Source: JAEDHM01 sp964368645 (GTDB lineage Bacteria > Bacillota > Clostridia > Christensenellales > CAG-1252). Taken from it: a stretch of DNA of 64,000 nucleotides. This document shows positions 1 to 8,383 of this stretch, piece after piece. The notes under the pieces are model-generated. The model saw only the letters and a program-made list of their open reading frames with translations. It did no database searches and had not been told where the DNA came from. The DNA lies in the NCBI GenBank assembly GCA_964368645.1, contig CAYJBY010000002.1, positions 121,108 through 185,107 of the forward strand. Reading direction: 5' to 3'. Position 1 is the first letter of the stretch, and each line of letters opens with the position of its first letter. The position numbers were made by a program, and so were the translations under genes.

Positions 1-23
1 CTCATATCTATTTCACTGAATAA

Positions 24-602
24 TCAGCCCTCACTATCGTAGCCCTTTTCTGCGGCAATCATATTAACTTCCACAACCTTCGCAGGCACAACCGCCTTGA
101 TTATTGCTTTAGCTTCTTCCTTGAAAATGCCCAGTTCCTTCATAAATCTGCCTAAAATTACCGTGTTGACGGTACGGGTGTTGCCTGCTTCGGTTGCAAG
201 CTCCAACGCATCCAAATCTATGAGCTTAAGTCCTTCTGCGCGTATTCTGTCGGGAATCGCTGTGGGATAAGCCTGCTGACCGATAATAACAGGCATCGGC
301 ATTATCTGCTGACGGTTAAGTATTATCGTGCCGTCGTCCTTCAAAAAATGACGGTAACGGAAACCTTCAAGCTGTTCAAAAGCCAATATATAATCCGCCT
401 CTCCCTCGGTTATGATAGGAGAATTGACCAAGTCGCCTATTCTTACGTGAGTTACGACGCTGCCGCCTCTTTGAGCCATACCGTGAACCTCGGACAGCTT
501 GCACTGCAAGCCCTTTTCCTCGGCGAGCTTACCAAGCACACGGCTTGCAAGCAAAGTACCCTGACCGCCTACGCCTACTATCAAAACGCTAATGTTTGTC
601 AT
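24..602 (-). CDS. iorB: indolepyruvate:ferredoxin oxidoreductase, beta subunit
   Basis: This 192-residue protein is the small gamma-type subunit of the 2-oxoacid:ferredoxin oxidoreductase family. With IorA it oxidatively decarboxylates arylpyruvates from aromatic amino acid catabolism to aryl-acetyl-CoA, passing electrons to ferredoxin in the cytoplasm. The nucleotide-binding-like motif GVGGQG lies at residues 10-15, and the MAQRGGSVVTHVR stretch is typical of the family. An in-frame upstream extension exists, but the ATG at 600-602 is chosen because AAGGAGG precedes it, overlapping the 3' end of iorA. Only 2 nt separate it from iorA, so the two are cotranscribed and probably translationally coupled. 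Confidence 0.93.
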   Translation of the reverse strand: MTNISVLIVGVGGQGTLLASRVLGKLAEEKGLQCKLSEVHGMAQRGGSVVTHVRIGDLVNSPIITEGEADYILAFEQLEGFRYRHFLKDDGTIILNRQQIMPMPVIIGQQAYPTAIPDRIRAEGLKLIDLDALELATEAGNTRTVNTVILGRFMKELGIFKEEAKAIIKAVVPAKVVEVNMIAAEKGYDSEG

Positions 603-604
603 AA

Positions 605-2326
605 TTACAGTTCCTCCTTGGTGATTGCGCCGAAAGCACATAACTTTTCGCAAAGTCCGCAACCTACGCACTGGTCCTTGTTGATTGTAATCGTTCCGTC
701 TGCGCTCTTGCTGATTGCAGGGCAACCCAAGCGCATACAAGCGGTACACTTACGGCATTTGTCGGATATAAAATACTTCACCGTAACAGGTGCCTTGCTA
801 AGCAAAGCGCAAGGACGGCGTGCGATAATAACGCAAACCTCTTTTGCCTCGGAAGCCTCTTTCACCGCGCTTTCAACCGCCTTGAGGTCGTAAGCGTCAA
901 CCACTCTGAGCCACTCTACTCCGCACGCCTTAACCATAGTTTCCAAATCAAGCTTACGGGTAAGCTCGCCCTTAAGCGTCTTGCCTGTAGCAGGGTGCTG
1001 TTGATGTCCGGTCATACCTGTGGTGGAATTGTCCAAAATAATAAGAGTTATCGCGCTTTGGTTATAAACCGCGTTAATCAATCCTGTAATACCGCTGTGA
1101 ATAAAGGTGGAATCGCCTATAACGGCTACGTTGTTTTCGGAAGTGCCCAACGCCTTGTCAAAGCCGTGAGCTATGCCGATACTTGCGCCCATACATACCA
1201 CGGTATCTACCGCGCTTAAGGGTGCTTGTGCGCCTAAGGTATAACAGCCTATATCCGCGTTAACGGTCTTTTTAAGTTTACCCAGCACGTAGAACACGCC
1301 TCTGTGAGGACAGCCTGCACAAAGCACGGGAGGACGAACGGGCATATTGGGATCGGCAGACGGCATATCCGCGCCTAACAGCTTGTTGCGGATAACGGAA
1401 ACACCGATTTCGCCGATGTCGGGGAATATATCCTTGCCGTGGCAGTCAATGCCGTTGGCTTTCAGTTGAGTCTCGATAAAGCCGCCAAGCTCCTCGATAA
1501 CGATTAGCTTGTCCACCTTGGACGCAAATTCTTTTATCGCCTTAATAGGAAGCGGCCAAACCATACCCAGCTTGTAGGTAGATGCATTGGGAAGTGCGTC
1601 GCGAACATACTGATAAACGATACCTGAGCATACAACGCCCATAGAGGAGTCGCGATACTCTGCTACGTTGACGGGGAAAGTGTTGCAGTCTTCGCTAATG
1701 CGAGCGTCTCTTTCCTCAACGTCTTCACGGGCTTTCTTCGCGCTTGCAGGCATCATACAATACTTCACGATGTCCTTTTTGTAAGTGGAAAGCTTGATAT
1801 CCTTGCGGTCAAGCAGTTCTACCTCGCTTTGACTGTGAGCGATACGCGTAGTGGTACGCACGAAAATCGGCGTATCGTATTTTTCGGAAAGATTAAACGC
1901 TATTTTGACAAATCTCTTCGCTTCTGCGCTGTCGGAAGGCTCAAGCATAGGTATATGTGCGCTGTAAGCATAATTACGGCTGTCCTGCTCATTCTGGGAG
2001 GAGTGCATACCGGGATCGTCCGCGGCAATTATAACCAATCCCGCATTAACGCCCGTATAGGACGCTGTGAACAGAGGATCGGCGGCTACGTTTACGCCTA
2101 CGTGTTTCATACAAGCCATCGCTCTCGCGCCTGCAAAACTTGCGCCTATTGCAACCTCTACCGCAACTTTTTCGTTGGGAGCCCATTCTGCGTAAACCTC
2201 ATCATATTTTGCTATACATTCGGATATTTCGGTACTGGGAGTGCCGGGATATGCGCTAACCACCTTAACGCCTGCTTCGTATGCGCCTCTGGCGATTGCT
2301 TCGTTAGCTAACATCAATTTTTTCAT
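605..2326 (-). CDS. iorA: indolepyruvate:ferredoxin oxidoreductase, alpha subunit
   Basis: This 573-residue catalytic subunit binds thiamine diphosphate and iron-sulfur clusters. It has an N-terminal pyruvate:ferredoxin oxidoreductase-like pyrimidine-binding region (about 1-180), a linker, and a TPP-binding region (about 330-500) with CAGCPHRG and GDSTFIHSG. A C-terminal two-cluster ferredoxin domain has Cys at about 524, 527, 530, 535 and 553, 556, 559, 563. Length and domain order fit IorA. It is first in the iorAB pair and lies 9 nt after the aconitase-family gene, so the three may form one transcript. A role in fermenting aromatic amino acids is inferred from the family. Confidence 0.95.
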   Translation of the reverse strand: MKKLMLANEAIARGAYEAGVKVVSAYPGTPSTEISECIAKYDEVYAEWAPNEKVAVEVAIGASFAGARAMACMKHVGVNVAADPLFTASYTGVNAGLVIIAADDPGMHSSQNEQDSRNYAYSAHIPMLEPSDSAEAKRFVKIAFNLSEKYDTPIFVRTTTRIAHSQSEVELLDRKDIKLSTYKKDIVKYCMMPASAKKAREDVEERDARISEDCNTFPVNVAEYRDSSMGVVCSGIVYQYVRDALPNASTYKLGMVWPLPIKAIKEFASKVDKLIVIEELGGFIETQLKANGIDCHGKDIFPDIGEIGVSVIRNKLLGADMPSADPNMPVRPPVLCAGCPHRGVFYVLGKLKKTVNADIGCYTLGAQAPLSAVDTVVCMGASIGIAHGFDKALGTSENNVAVIGDSTFIHSGITGLINAVYNQSAITLIILDNSTTGMTGHQQHPATGKTLKGELTRKLDLETMVKACGVEWLRVVDAYDLKAVESAVKEASEAKEVCVIIARRPCALLSKAPVTVKYFISDKCRKCTACMRLGCPAISKSADGTITINKDQCVGCGLCEKLCAFGAITKEEL

Positions 2327-2335
2327 ATTTATCTC

Positions 2336-4570
2336 CTATTTTTTAAGTTTGGTATAATAGTTCATTAAACAACCTTCCAGCAATATGCTGCGCTCTGCGT
2401 CGGTGATAACGCCAAGCTCTGCGGTTGCTTCGAGTATCTGCTCTCCTCTTACGACCTTAATCGGGAAAACGCTGTCGCCCTTAGCCAGTTTCGCTCTGAC
2501 TTCGGGAACGAAAACTATATCGTTAAGCTCAAATTCAAAGTCTGTAACAAAGGGAAGAATACCCCAGTTGATTAAGTTGCTTCTATAACGCTTGGTTGCG
2601 TACTCTCTAGCGAAATTAGCTCCGCCTCCCAAAACTCTTTGGCAGGACGCCGCCTGCTCTCTCGCACTGCCGTCACCGGGCTTAATTGCGAAAATAGCAC
2701 TTTCTATCATCGTATTCGCTTGGCTCGCACCAAGCGTACTAAAGCAGAAATCGTATGACGTCGAACCGAACCGTTTTGTATTGTCCTCCGCTACCGCCTT
2801 GGCACGGCTAACGTACTCGGGTACCTTGCGAGACAAGGCGTAGGACGCTAAACGCATCGGATTACTGCGATAAGAGGACGTCTCTCCCGAGGGAATAAGC
2901 TCGTCCGTAGTGGTAACAGGATCGTTGATTACAGCGACCAGTTTCAGTAAAAGATTGTCTGTTAATTGGGGTATCTTAGGCCAGTCGGTTATGTTAGGAC
3001 CGTAAACAAGTTCCTCTTCGGGGTTGGGCTTGCCTATACCGTTATATACTCTGCCCTCGTAAATACCGCAATCGTGAACGTACTGCGGAATAGTCGAATC
3101 GTAGTCCACGTCGGTTGCGCAAGTCAGCCTGCCGCCGTTTTTCGCGGTAGCGGCAATAGAAAGCGCGTCCATTAAGGCTACGGAGGCTATCTGTCCGTCA
3201 GAGGGCTTACTGCCCTCGCGGCTTTCAAAGTTACGGGTTGTGTGTCTTATGCTGAACCCGTTATTGGAGGGAACGTCGCCTGCTCCGAAGCAAGGTCCGC
3301 AAAAACAGGATTTAACCGTAACGCCTGCACGAACCAAATCGGTCAGTCTGCCGTTACGCGCCAACTCCGCATATACGGGTTGCGAGGAGGGATATACGCT
3401 CATTGTGAACGCGTCGTTGCCGATTGACGCGCCCTTAAGAATAGACGATGCAAGACAAATATTGTCAAACGTACCGCCGGCGCAACCGGCAATAACCGCC
3501 TGATCTACGTAAACGCCGCCATTGCGTATCTTGGAACGAAGATCCAACCGCGCACGACTGCCCAGTATTTCCTTAGCCGCCTGCTCACACTCGGTCAAAA
3601 CGTCATAGGGATTGGCTATCAAATCAGCCAAACGGTAACCGTTACCCGGGTGGAAGGGCAAAGCTATCATAGGTTCGATTTCGGAAAGGTTAATCTTGAT
3701 TACGCCGTCATACATTGCAAGAGGAGCAGGCTCCAACTGCTTGTAGTCCTCCGCTCTGCCTCTTGCGGCGAAGTAATCGTGCACCTTGGAATCGGTACGC
3801 CATATAGAGGTTAGGCACGCTGTTTCAGTAGTCATAACGTCGATACCGTTACGATACTCAACGGGAAGATTATCGATGCCGTCGCCCACGAATTCCAAAA
3901 CCTTGTTTTTGACGATACCAGCCTTGAAAACCGCGGTAATCAAAGCTATGGCAACGTCGTGAGGTCCGACGCCCTTCTTGGGGGAGCCAGTTAGCTCTAT
4001 TGCGATAACGTCGGGATATTTCACATCATAAGTCATTCTCAGAAGCTGTTTCACCAGTTCGGGACCGCCCTCGCCTATCGCCATTGTACCGAGTGCGCCG
4101 TAACGGGTGTGACTGTCACTGCCTAATATCATCTTACCGCAAGCGGCGAAACGCTCTCTCATATAGGTATGAATAACCGCTTGGTTGGCAGGTACGTACA
4201 TACCGCCGTACTTTTTGCAGGCGGATAAACCGAAAACGTGGTCATCCTCGTTAATCGTGCCGCCTACGGCGCAAAGGCTGTTGTGACAGTTGGTCAAAAC
4301 ATAAGGTAAAGGAAACTCCTTCAGCCCCGACGCCTTAGCTGTTTGTATTATACCGACGTAGGTAATGTCGTGAGACGCCATAGCGTCGAAACGTATAGCC
4401 AAATTCTCGCCCTTGACGGCAGGCTGTGTGCTGTGTGCGGAAAGAATGGAATAGGCAATCGTACCCTTGTACGCATTGTCGAGGTCTGCCGCAGAGAAAA
4501 GAGTAGCGGCCTCAGCCTCCTCGTAAAATCTACCGTTTGTGTAATAATTTTTCCGTCCGATTATGTCCAT
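2336..4570 (-). CDS. aconitase-family hydratase
   Basis: This 744-residue protein is a member of the aconitase / isopropylmalate dehydratase superfamily. The three [4Fe-4S] ligand cysteines are visible in VIAGCAGG (about residue 363) and in the CFCGPCFGAG motif. The substrate region GSDSHTRYGALGTMAIGEGG is present, and a C-terminal swivel domain carries GGGANFAREYATKRYRSNLINWG. The length resembles the YbhJ-like putative hydratases more than the roughly 890-residue AcnA or 640-residue clostridial aconitases, so the substrate is uncertain: citrate/isocitrate or another hydroxy-tricarboxylate. A Shine-Dalgarno GGGAG lies 6 nt before the ATG. It is upstream of iorAB and probably cotranscribed, which hints at 2-oxoacid metabolism. 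Confidence 0.85.
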   Translation of the reverse strand: MDIIGRKNYYTNGRFYEEAEAATLFSAADLDNAYKGTIAYSILSAHSTQPAVKGENLAIRFDAMASHDITYVGIIQTAKASGLKEFPLPYVLTNCHNSLCAVGGTINEDDHVFGLSACKKYGGMYVPANQAVIHTYMRERFAACGKMILGSDSHTRYGALGTMAIGEGGPELVKQLLRMTYDVKYPDVIAIELTGSPKKGVGPHDVAIALITAVFKAGIVKNKVLEFVGDGIDNLPVEYRNGIDVMTTETACLTSIWRTDSKVHDYFAARGRAEDYKQLEPAPLAMYDGVIKINLSEIEPMIALPFHPGNGYRLADLIANPYDVLTECEQAAKEILGSRARLDLRSKIRNGGVYVDQAVIAGCAGGTFDNICLASSILKGASIGNDAFTMSVYPSSQPVYAELARNGRLTDLVRAGVTVKSCFCGPCFGAGDVPSNNGFSIRHTTRNFESREGSKPSDGQIASVALMDALSIAATAKNGGRLTCATDVDYDSTIPQYVHDCGIYEGRVYNGIGKPNPEEELVYGPNITDWPKIPQLTDNLLLKLVAVINDPVTTTDELIPSGETSSYRSNPMRLASYALSRKVPEYVSRAKAVAEDNTKRFGSTSYDFCFSTLGASQANTMIESAIFAIKPGDGSAREQAASCQRVLGGGANFAREYATKRYRSNLINWGILPFVTDFEFELNDIVFVPEVRAKLAKGDSVFPIKVVRGEQILEATAELGVITDAERSILLEGCLMNYYTKLKK

Positions 4571-4691
4571 TGTGCGCTCCCGTCAAATTTATATTACATA
4601 TAATATAACGCGTTTGCGCGGAATTAGCAAGTAAATACCTTGAAAGTTGCGTGTAATTTTGATAAACTATTGCATCATTTAAGCTTATATG

Positions 4692-4700
4692 TGTTATAAT
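4692..4700 (+). promoter_or_regulatory. extended -10 promoter giving a probable leaderless transcript
   Basis: The extended -10 TGTTATAAT ends six bases before the ATG at 4707. No Shine-Dalgarno occurs upstream, and the expected start of transcription coincides with the start codon. A possible -35, TTGCAT at 4670-4675, is 19 nt away, which is long, so the TG extension may compensate. Confidence 0.6.
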
Positions 4701-4706
4701 TGCTTT

Positions 4707-5174
4707 ATGAAAAAGTATAAGTACCGTTTTCCGACTAAGCTATACGTCATAACCTCGGTTGCCGCCGTTGCGGTTACTGCGTTATCGATTTTTAATATTC
4801 TTCGGCTCGCAGAAGTCGGCGATTTGTTTTCCTTTAACCGTCCGCTGGATATTACGTCTATCGTCCTATGCGCGTTGATACTTACGGCTTTGATACTTGT
4901 AATGATTTTTTCTTCCTACGAGATTAGCGAAAAAGGCGTTACCCTCAATATGGTAATCGTACGCCGCAAGCTGCTTTCGGAGGATTTGCTGATGATAAGA
5001 CAGGAACGCGCAACAAAGACTGCGGCACTGTATTTCCGCGTTCCTAAGGGCAAAACCGATGACTCCATCGGATACGTTGTAATTTGCGTCAAACCCAATG
5101 AAACAGAGGACTTTATCAAGGACGTGACCGATTACAATCCTCACGTTATGGTAGATTATTTCGACCTGAAATAA
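4707..5174 (+). CDS. small two-helix membrane protein, unknown function
   Basis: I do not recognise this 155-residue protein. It has two hydrophobic helices (about residues 11-31 and 48-70) joined by a short loop, then a soluble C-terminal region of about 80 residues rich in beta-type segments (EKGVTLNMVIVRRKLLSED). That layout resembles the two-helix-plus-PH-like-domain proteins of Firmicutes, but this is only a structural impression. The ATG at 4707 is preferred over an upstream in-frame start at 4689, because the -10 element ends at 4700 and the upstream codon would lie inside the promoter. It is a single gene, divergent from the aconitase-family gene, and no Shine-Dalgarno is present. Confidence 0.75.
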   Translation: MKKYKYRFPTKLYVITSVAAVAVTALSIFNILRLAEVGDLFSFNRPLDITSIVLCALILTALILVMIFSSYEISEKGVTLNMVIVRRKLLSEDLLMIRQERATKTAALYFRVPKGKTDDSIGYVVICVKPNETEDFIKDVTDYNPHVMVDYFDLK

Positions 5175-5474
5175 TTTCGTATTATCCCGAACGCGAATCT
5201 TCGGACAATTCAGACAACAATCGTTTATTTATAATCAATCGCGTTAATGCGGTTAGCATTATTTTTTCCGCATCACTTTCATCGAAAAAAAATATATTGC
5301 ACACTCTGTTTAATACCGATAAAAAAGTATTCTTTCCCTCATTACTTTATTTTTGCCGCGCTGTTTTTGTTTATTGCCGTTAAAACACACTCCTTGCCTT
5401 GTTGCCTTTTTTCGCCGCACCGATTTTGCTTATTGCCGATAAAACGTATTCCTTACCTCATCACTTTATTTTCG
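5175..5474. repeat. gene-free stretch with three degenerate ~60-bp tandem units
   Basis: Three imperfect units begin TTAATACCGAT (5310), TTATTGCCGTT (5371) and TTATTGCCGAT (5430), at spacings of 61 and 59 bp. Each continues with a related T-rich tail (for example ATTACTTTATTTTTGCCGCG). The last unit runs into the sigK stop codon. Nothing coding is evident. A plus-strand open frame through here is antisense to sigK and shows no family features. Confidence 0.6.
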
Positions 5475-6170
5475 CTATCTCAAATCAATTCTATTTTGCT
5501 GAAGATACGCTCTGATTTTTATCACCGCTTTTTTCTCAATGCGCGATATGTACGACCTGCTGATGCCGTACTTTTCTGCAACCTCACGCTGTGGCAAAAC
5601 TTCCTTGCCGTTAAGCCCGTATCTGATACAGATTATATCGTATTCGCGCGGAGAAAGCACTCTTTGCATAACCTCTTTCAACTTCTCGGAAACGTATTCG
5701 TCCTCGACTTTTTTGGTTAGGTCGTAATCCTCGTTGCAAAGGGTTTCAAGAAGTGTAATCTCATTGCCGTCCTTATCCACGCCGATAGGACTTTGAATCG
5801 ATATATTATTGTTGTGTTTTCGGTTGCTCCTTAAGGTCATCAATATTTCGTTGTCGATACACCTGCTGGCATAGGTCGCGAATTGAGTCCCCTTTGCATA
5901 ATCAAAGGTTTTTATTGCCTTTAACAATCCTATAGAACCAACGGAAAGCAAATCCTCGGAGTCCATTGAGCCGACGTACTTTTTTGCAATATGCACAACA
6001 AGTCTCATATTATGTTCCACGAGCTTGTTTTTTGCCTCAATATCCCCTTTTTTCGCCGCGTCAAAATAGGTGGCTTCGTCCTTCTTGGACAAGGGCTTGG
6101 GAAAACTCCCGTCCTCCATATACGAGGTCATAAACAAGACAGATGATATCAGCGAAAACAGAAATGACAT
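5475..6170 (-). CDS. sigK: RNA polymerase sporulation sigma factor SigK (pro-sigma-K)
   Basis: This 231-residue late mother-cell sigma factor has sigma-70 region 2 (NMRLVVHIAKKY, DLLSVGSIGLLKAI, FATYASRCIDNEILM) and a region 4 helix-turn-helix (QREVAEKYGISRSYISRIEKKA). The diagnostic FPKPLS follows a short hydrophobic N-terminus (SLISSVLFMTSY). By analogy with Bacillus this is a pro-sequence removed by SpoIVFB, whereas Clostridioides difficile SigK lacks one. The start at 6168-6170 gives the canonical N-terminus and follows AAGGGA 8 nt upstream. A longer in-frame extension to 6335 crosses low-complexity sequence and is rejected. The gene is intact, with no skin element. Confidence 0.92.
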   Translation of the reverse strand: MSFLFSLISSVLFMTSYMEDGSFPKPLSKKDEATYFDAAKKGDIEAKNKLVEHNMRLVVHIAKKYVGSMDSEDLLSVGSIGLLKAIKTFDYAKGTQFATYASRCIDNEILMTLRSNRKHNNNISIQSPIGVDKDGNEITLLETLCNEDYDLTKKVEDEYVSEKLKEVMQRVLSPREYDIICIRYGLNGKEVLPQREVAEKYGISRSYISRIEKKAVIKIRAYLQQNRIDLR

Positions 6171-6310
6171 ATATTGTTCCCTTATGGTAGCAATATTTAT
6201 ATATTCTTGTCGAAAGTAAAAAGTGCTTGTACACCGAAAAATACTTAACGCGTCGGTGCTAAAATCCATTTTAATATTCCACTTATCAAATATTGGATTA
6301 ATATAATAAA

Positions 6311-6341
6311 AAAGACGCGACTTGATGAGGTACACGTCTTT
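6311..6341 (-). terminator. rho-independent terminator downstream of the nrdR-pseudouridine synthase genes
   Basis: A 7-bp stem, AAAGACG (6311-6317) with CGTCTTT (6335-6341), is followed on the minus strand by a run of T (6305-6310). It lies after the 18-bp repeat array, so the array would be part of the 3' untranslated region. Confidence 0.6.
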
Positions 6342-6349
6342 ATTATCTT

Positions 6350-6465
6350 TTATTCGCTTTTATCTGCTTATTCGCAGTTGTCCTTTTATTCGCTTTTGTC
6401 CGTTTATTCGCAGTTATCCGTTTATTCGCTTTTATCTGCTTATTCGCAGTTGTTCTTTTATTGCA
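6350..6465. repeat. exact 18-bp tandem repeat array
   Basis: Copies of TTATTCGC start at 6350, 6368, 6386, 6404, 6422, 6440 and (partial) 6458, a spacing of exactly 18 bp. Positions 9-10 alternate between TT and AG, giving a 36-bp super-period. There are no spacers, so it is not a CRISPR array. It is noncoding on present evidence. Confidence 0.9.
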
Positions 6466-6586
6466 CGGGTTTAGTTTATATATTTACACCGTGAACCGAA
6501 TTAGCCTTAGTATTCGTTTTTTATTTAAGTTAGCTATGATTTGAATTACGTTACGCTTTTGTTTTCGTTTTCTATGGATACGACGC

Positions 6587-7402
6587 TTACAGAGTTACAA
6601 CCTTGCCGCTTAGTGCGCCCAGCTCGCTCTTTGCGGAAAAAACAAGTTTATACGCGGTTAGCTGTTGCTTTGAGAATCCTGCCTTTTTGTTAACCGCCAT
6701 ATCGCCGTATTTGCCGTCACCGATTATAAAGTGTCCGAAATACTTAAGCATAGCGCGAATCTGGTGCGTACGCCCCTTGGTTATCACCGCTTCAAGCAAG
6801 GTATCAGTACCCGTCTTTTTCAGCGGATTGATATACGTCTCAGCGTATTCGGAGCCTTTGACCTTATTATCGAAAACCCTGACAATACCCTTGTCAGCGT
6901 CCTTTGTGAGCCAGCCTTTAAGCATAACGGGCTTATCGACGATACCGTGCACCGTGGCGTAATAGTGTTTTTCCACAAGTCCGTCGTCCATCGCCTTTCG
7001 CATTAGCTCGCAGGCGGCTTGGCTCTTGGCAAAGACCAACAGACCGTCGGTATTAGTGTCAAGCCTGTGCATTAATATATAATCACTGCCGAACTTGTAA
7101 TTAACCAGCCCCTCAAAGGAATACTCCCCGTCAGAGCGCAAACCTCTTTTTTTGTAGGCAATAAGGTAGTTCTCGTCCGAATAGCTTATGTTAACTGTGA
7201 CGTTATCGGGCTTACAATACAAGCTGACAACGTCGCCGTTCTCAACATCTCCTGCCGTTGTGCGTTTTCCGTTGACGGAAACGTCTTTCTGACGGAGCAT
7301 TTTGTTAAGCTGATTAAAGGAAAGCTCCGGAAATAAAAAGGAAAGCACTGCGCGTAATTCGCAGGGCTTTCCGCTGTATACTCTGGTAAAATAATCAGTC
7401 AT
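6587..7402 (-). CDS. RluA/RluD-family rRNA or tRNA pseudouridine synthase
   Basis: This 271-residue enzyme isomerises uridine to pseudouridine in structured RNA. An S4-like N-terminal region (about 14-60, LNKMLRQKDVSVNGKR) is followed by the catalytic domain with MHRLDTNTDGLLVFAKS, which holds the catalytic Asp. GRTHQIRAMLKYFGHFIIGD is also present. Family assignment is firm, but the target uridine cannot be read from sequence. The start overlaps the end of nrdR by 8 nt, suggesting coupling. A second, more canonical RluD lies at 35502-36416. Confidence 0.88.
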   Translation of the reverse strand: MTDYFTRVYSGKPCELRAVLSFLFPELSFNQLNKMLRQKDVSVNGKRTTAGDVENGDVVSLYCKPDNVTVNISYSDENYLIAYKKRGLRSDGEYSFEGLVNYKFGSDYILMHRLDTNTDGLLVFAKSQAACELMRKAMDDGLVEKHYYATVHGIVDKPVMLKGWLTKDADKGIVRVFDNKVKGSEYAETYINPLKKTGTDTLLEAVITKGRTHQIRAMLKYFGHFIIGDGKYGDMAVNKKAGFSKQQLTAYKLVFSAKSELGALSGKVVTL

Positions 7403-7859
7403 TGTTACGTTTTGACAGAATGGTGCTTATCTCCGACATAAAGGTGTCGATATCCTTGAATTGACGGTAAACGGAAGCGAAACGCACGTAAGCCACGTCG
7501 TCAATCTCTTTCAAGCCTGCCATAATCAGGTCGCCGATATGTTGACTCGTTATCTCTTGGTCGCCCATATTATAGACGGTGCGCTCGATATCACTGACCA
7601 AAGCATCGATTTTGGTTATAGGTACAGGACGTTTTTCGCAAGCCTTGACTATGCCCGAACGAACCTTGTTAATATCAAATTCCTGTCTGCCGCCACCCTT
7701 TTTTACAACGTAAATAGGAGTGCGCTCCACCGTCTCGTAGGTGGTATAACGTCTTCCGCAGCCTACACATTCTCTGCGCCGTCTTATGGCGTTGCCGTCC
7801 TCTGTCAGACGACTGTCGATAACCTTACTGTCCATACAACCGCAAAACTTACATTTCAT
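7395..7859 (-). CDS. nrdR: transcriptional repressor NrdR
   Basis: This 154-residue regulator senses ATP/dATP and represses ribonucleotide reductase genes. The N-terminal zinc ribbon has Cys at 3, 6, 31 and 34, followed by RRYTTYE and an ATP-cone domain (about 49-139). Length is standard. GGAGAG lies 6 nt before the ATG. Its promoter contains an NrdR-box-like sequence between -35 and -10, which suggests autoregulation. It is followed by the pseudouridine synthase with an 8-nt overlap. Confidence 0.96.
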   Translation of the reverse strand: MKCKFCGCMDSKVIDSRLTEDGNAIRRRRECVGCGRRYTTYETVERTPIYVVKKGGGRQEFDINKVRSGIVKACEKRPVPITKIDALVSDIERTVYNMGDQEITSQHIGDLIMAGLKEIDDVAYVRFASVYRQFKDIDTFMSEISTILSKRNND

Positions 7860-7901
7860 AAGTGACTCTCCAAATACTTAAAAATTTCCTTTTGTTTCTT
7901 A

Positions 7902-7930
7902 ATTATATACTATATGTTGTGATTTGTAAA
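7902..7930 (-). promoter_or_regulatory. nrdR promoter with NrdR-box-like spacer
   Basis: Read on the minus strand, TTTACA (7930-7925) is 17 nt from TATAAT (7907-7902). The spacer contains CACAACATATAGT, which resembles one NrdR box (consensus near acaCwAtATatwGTGt). A second box, usual for strong NrdR control, was not found. Confidence 0.6.
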
Positions 7931-7983
7931 GATTTTATCCAAAATTCTTGTGGTTTTACGGTAAAAACTCAATATTTTTTCTT

Positions 7984-8241
7984 TTAATTACGTATTTCCT
8001 TGCCAAAAAGATTAATCAGTATAACGTCATCACCGATTTTGCAGATATTTCCCCACGGAACAAACACACTCTCACTGCCGCTGACGCACTTAAAAAAGGT
8101 TTTATCCCCCGGAACAACGATTCCTATTACGTGACCGCTAAAGGTCAAAGCAATATCGGTTATTCGACCGAGCCGCTTCCCGTCGCTGACGTTCACGACC
8201 TCCTTTTCTCTCAATTCGCAAAAGGTTAATTCATAAGACAT
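7984..8241 (-). CDS. YlmC/YmxH-family PRC-barrel protein
   Basis: This 85-residue small beta-barrel protein of the sporulation-associated YlmC/YmxH family (PRC-barrel-like) has a typical DGKRLGRITDIALTFSGHVIGIVVPGD sequence. The molecular function is not known for the family. In Firmicutes these genes commonly lie downstream of sigE/sigG, as here. The start follows GGAGGA, which is embedded in an inverted repeat (8248-8275) that could hide the ribosome-binding site. Confidence 0.85.
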   Translation of the reverse strand: MSYELTFCELREKEVVNVSDGKRLGRITDIALTFSGHVIGIVVPGDKTFFKCVSGSESVFVPWGNICKIGDDVILINLFGKEIRN

Positions 8242-8247
8242 AAAAAA

Positions 8248-8275
8248 GTCCTCCGCTATATTTTATGCAGAGGAC
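8248..8275 (-). promoter_or_regulatory. inverted repeat sequestering the ylmC ribosome-binding site
   Basis: GTCCTC (8248-8253) pairs with GAGGAC (8270-8275), with two more inner G-C pairs after a mismatch. On the mRNA the 3' arm is the GGAGGAC Shine-Dalgarno of the gene starting at 8241. No T-run follows, so this is more likely translational control than termination. Confidence 0.6.
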
Positions 8276-8383
8276 CTGATATATAATACCCTTTCGTTTC
8301 GCGATAATTCCTTTACCGTAATACCAAGAACTATCAGCTATTGGTATTTAAGAATAAAACCTTAGGAATACACGACCTAAGCC

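Larger units (their letters stand above)
6171..6586. other. gene-free region upstream of sigK
   Basis: It holds an 18-bp tandem repeat array (6350-6465) and a minus-strand terminator (6311-6341). The AT-rich sigK promoter region lies below 6305, and I could not assign a confident sporulation promoter there. A single TGTCGAA at 6208-6214 resembles a Spo0A box but is expected by chance several times in the window. Confidence 0.6.

Noticed and set aside
348..893. Plus-strand 181-codon open frame
   Set aside because: Antisense to iorB and iorA, no family features and no promoter or ribosome-binding site.
5247..5720. Plus-strand 157-codon open frame
   Set aside because: Phe/Leu-rich translation of the AT-rich repeat region and of antisense sigK. 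No credible start.
6208..6214. Spo0A box upstream of sigK
   Set aside because: A single 7-mer is expected about eight times by chance in 64 kb on both strands, and sigK is normally under SigE control.
6350..6465. CRISPR array
   Set aside because: The 18-bp units are contiguous without spacers and no cas genes are in the window.
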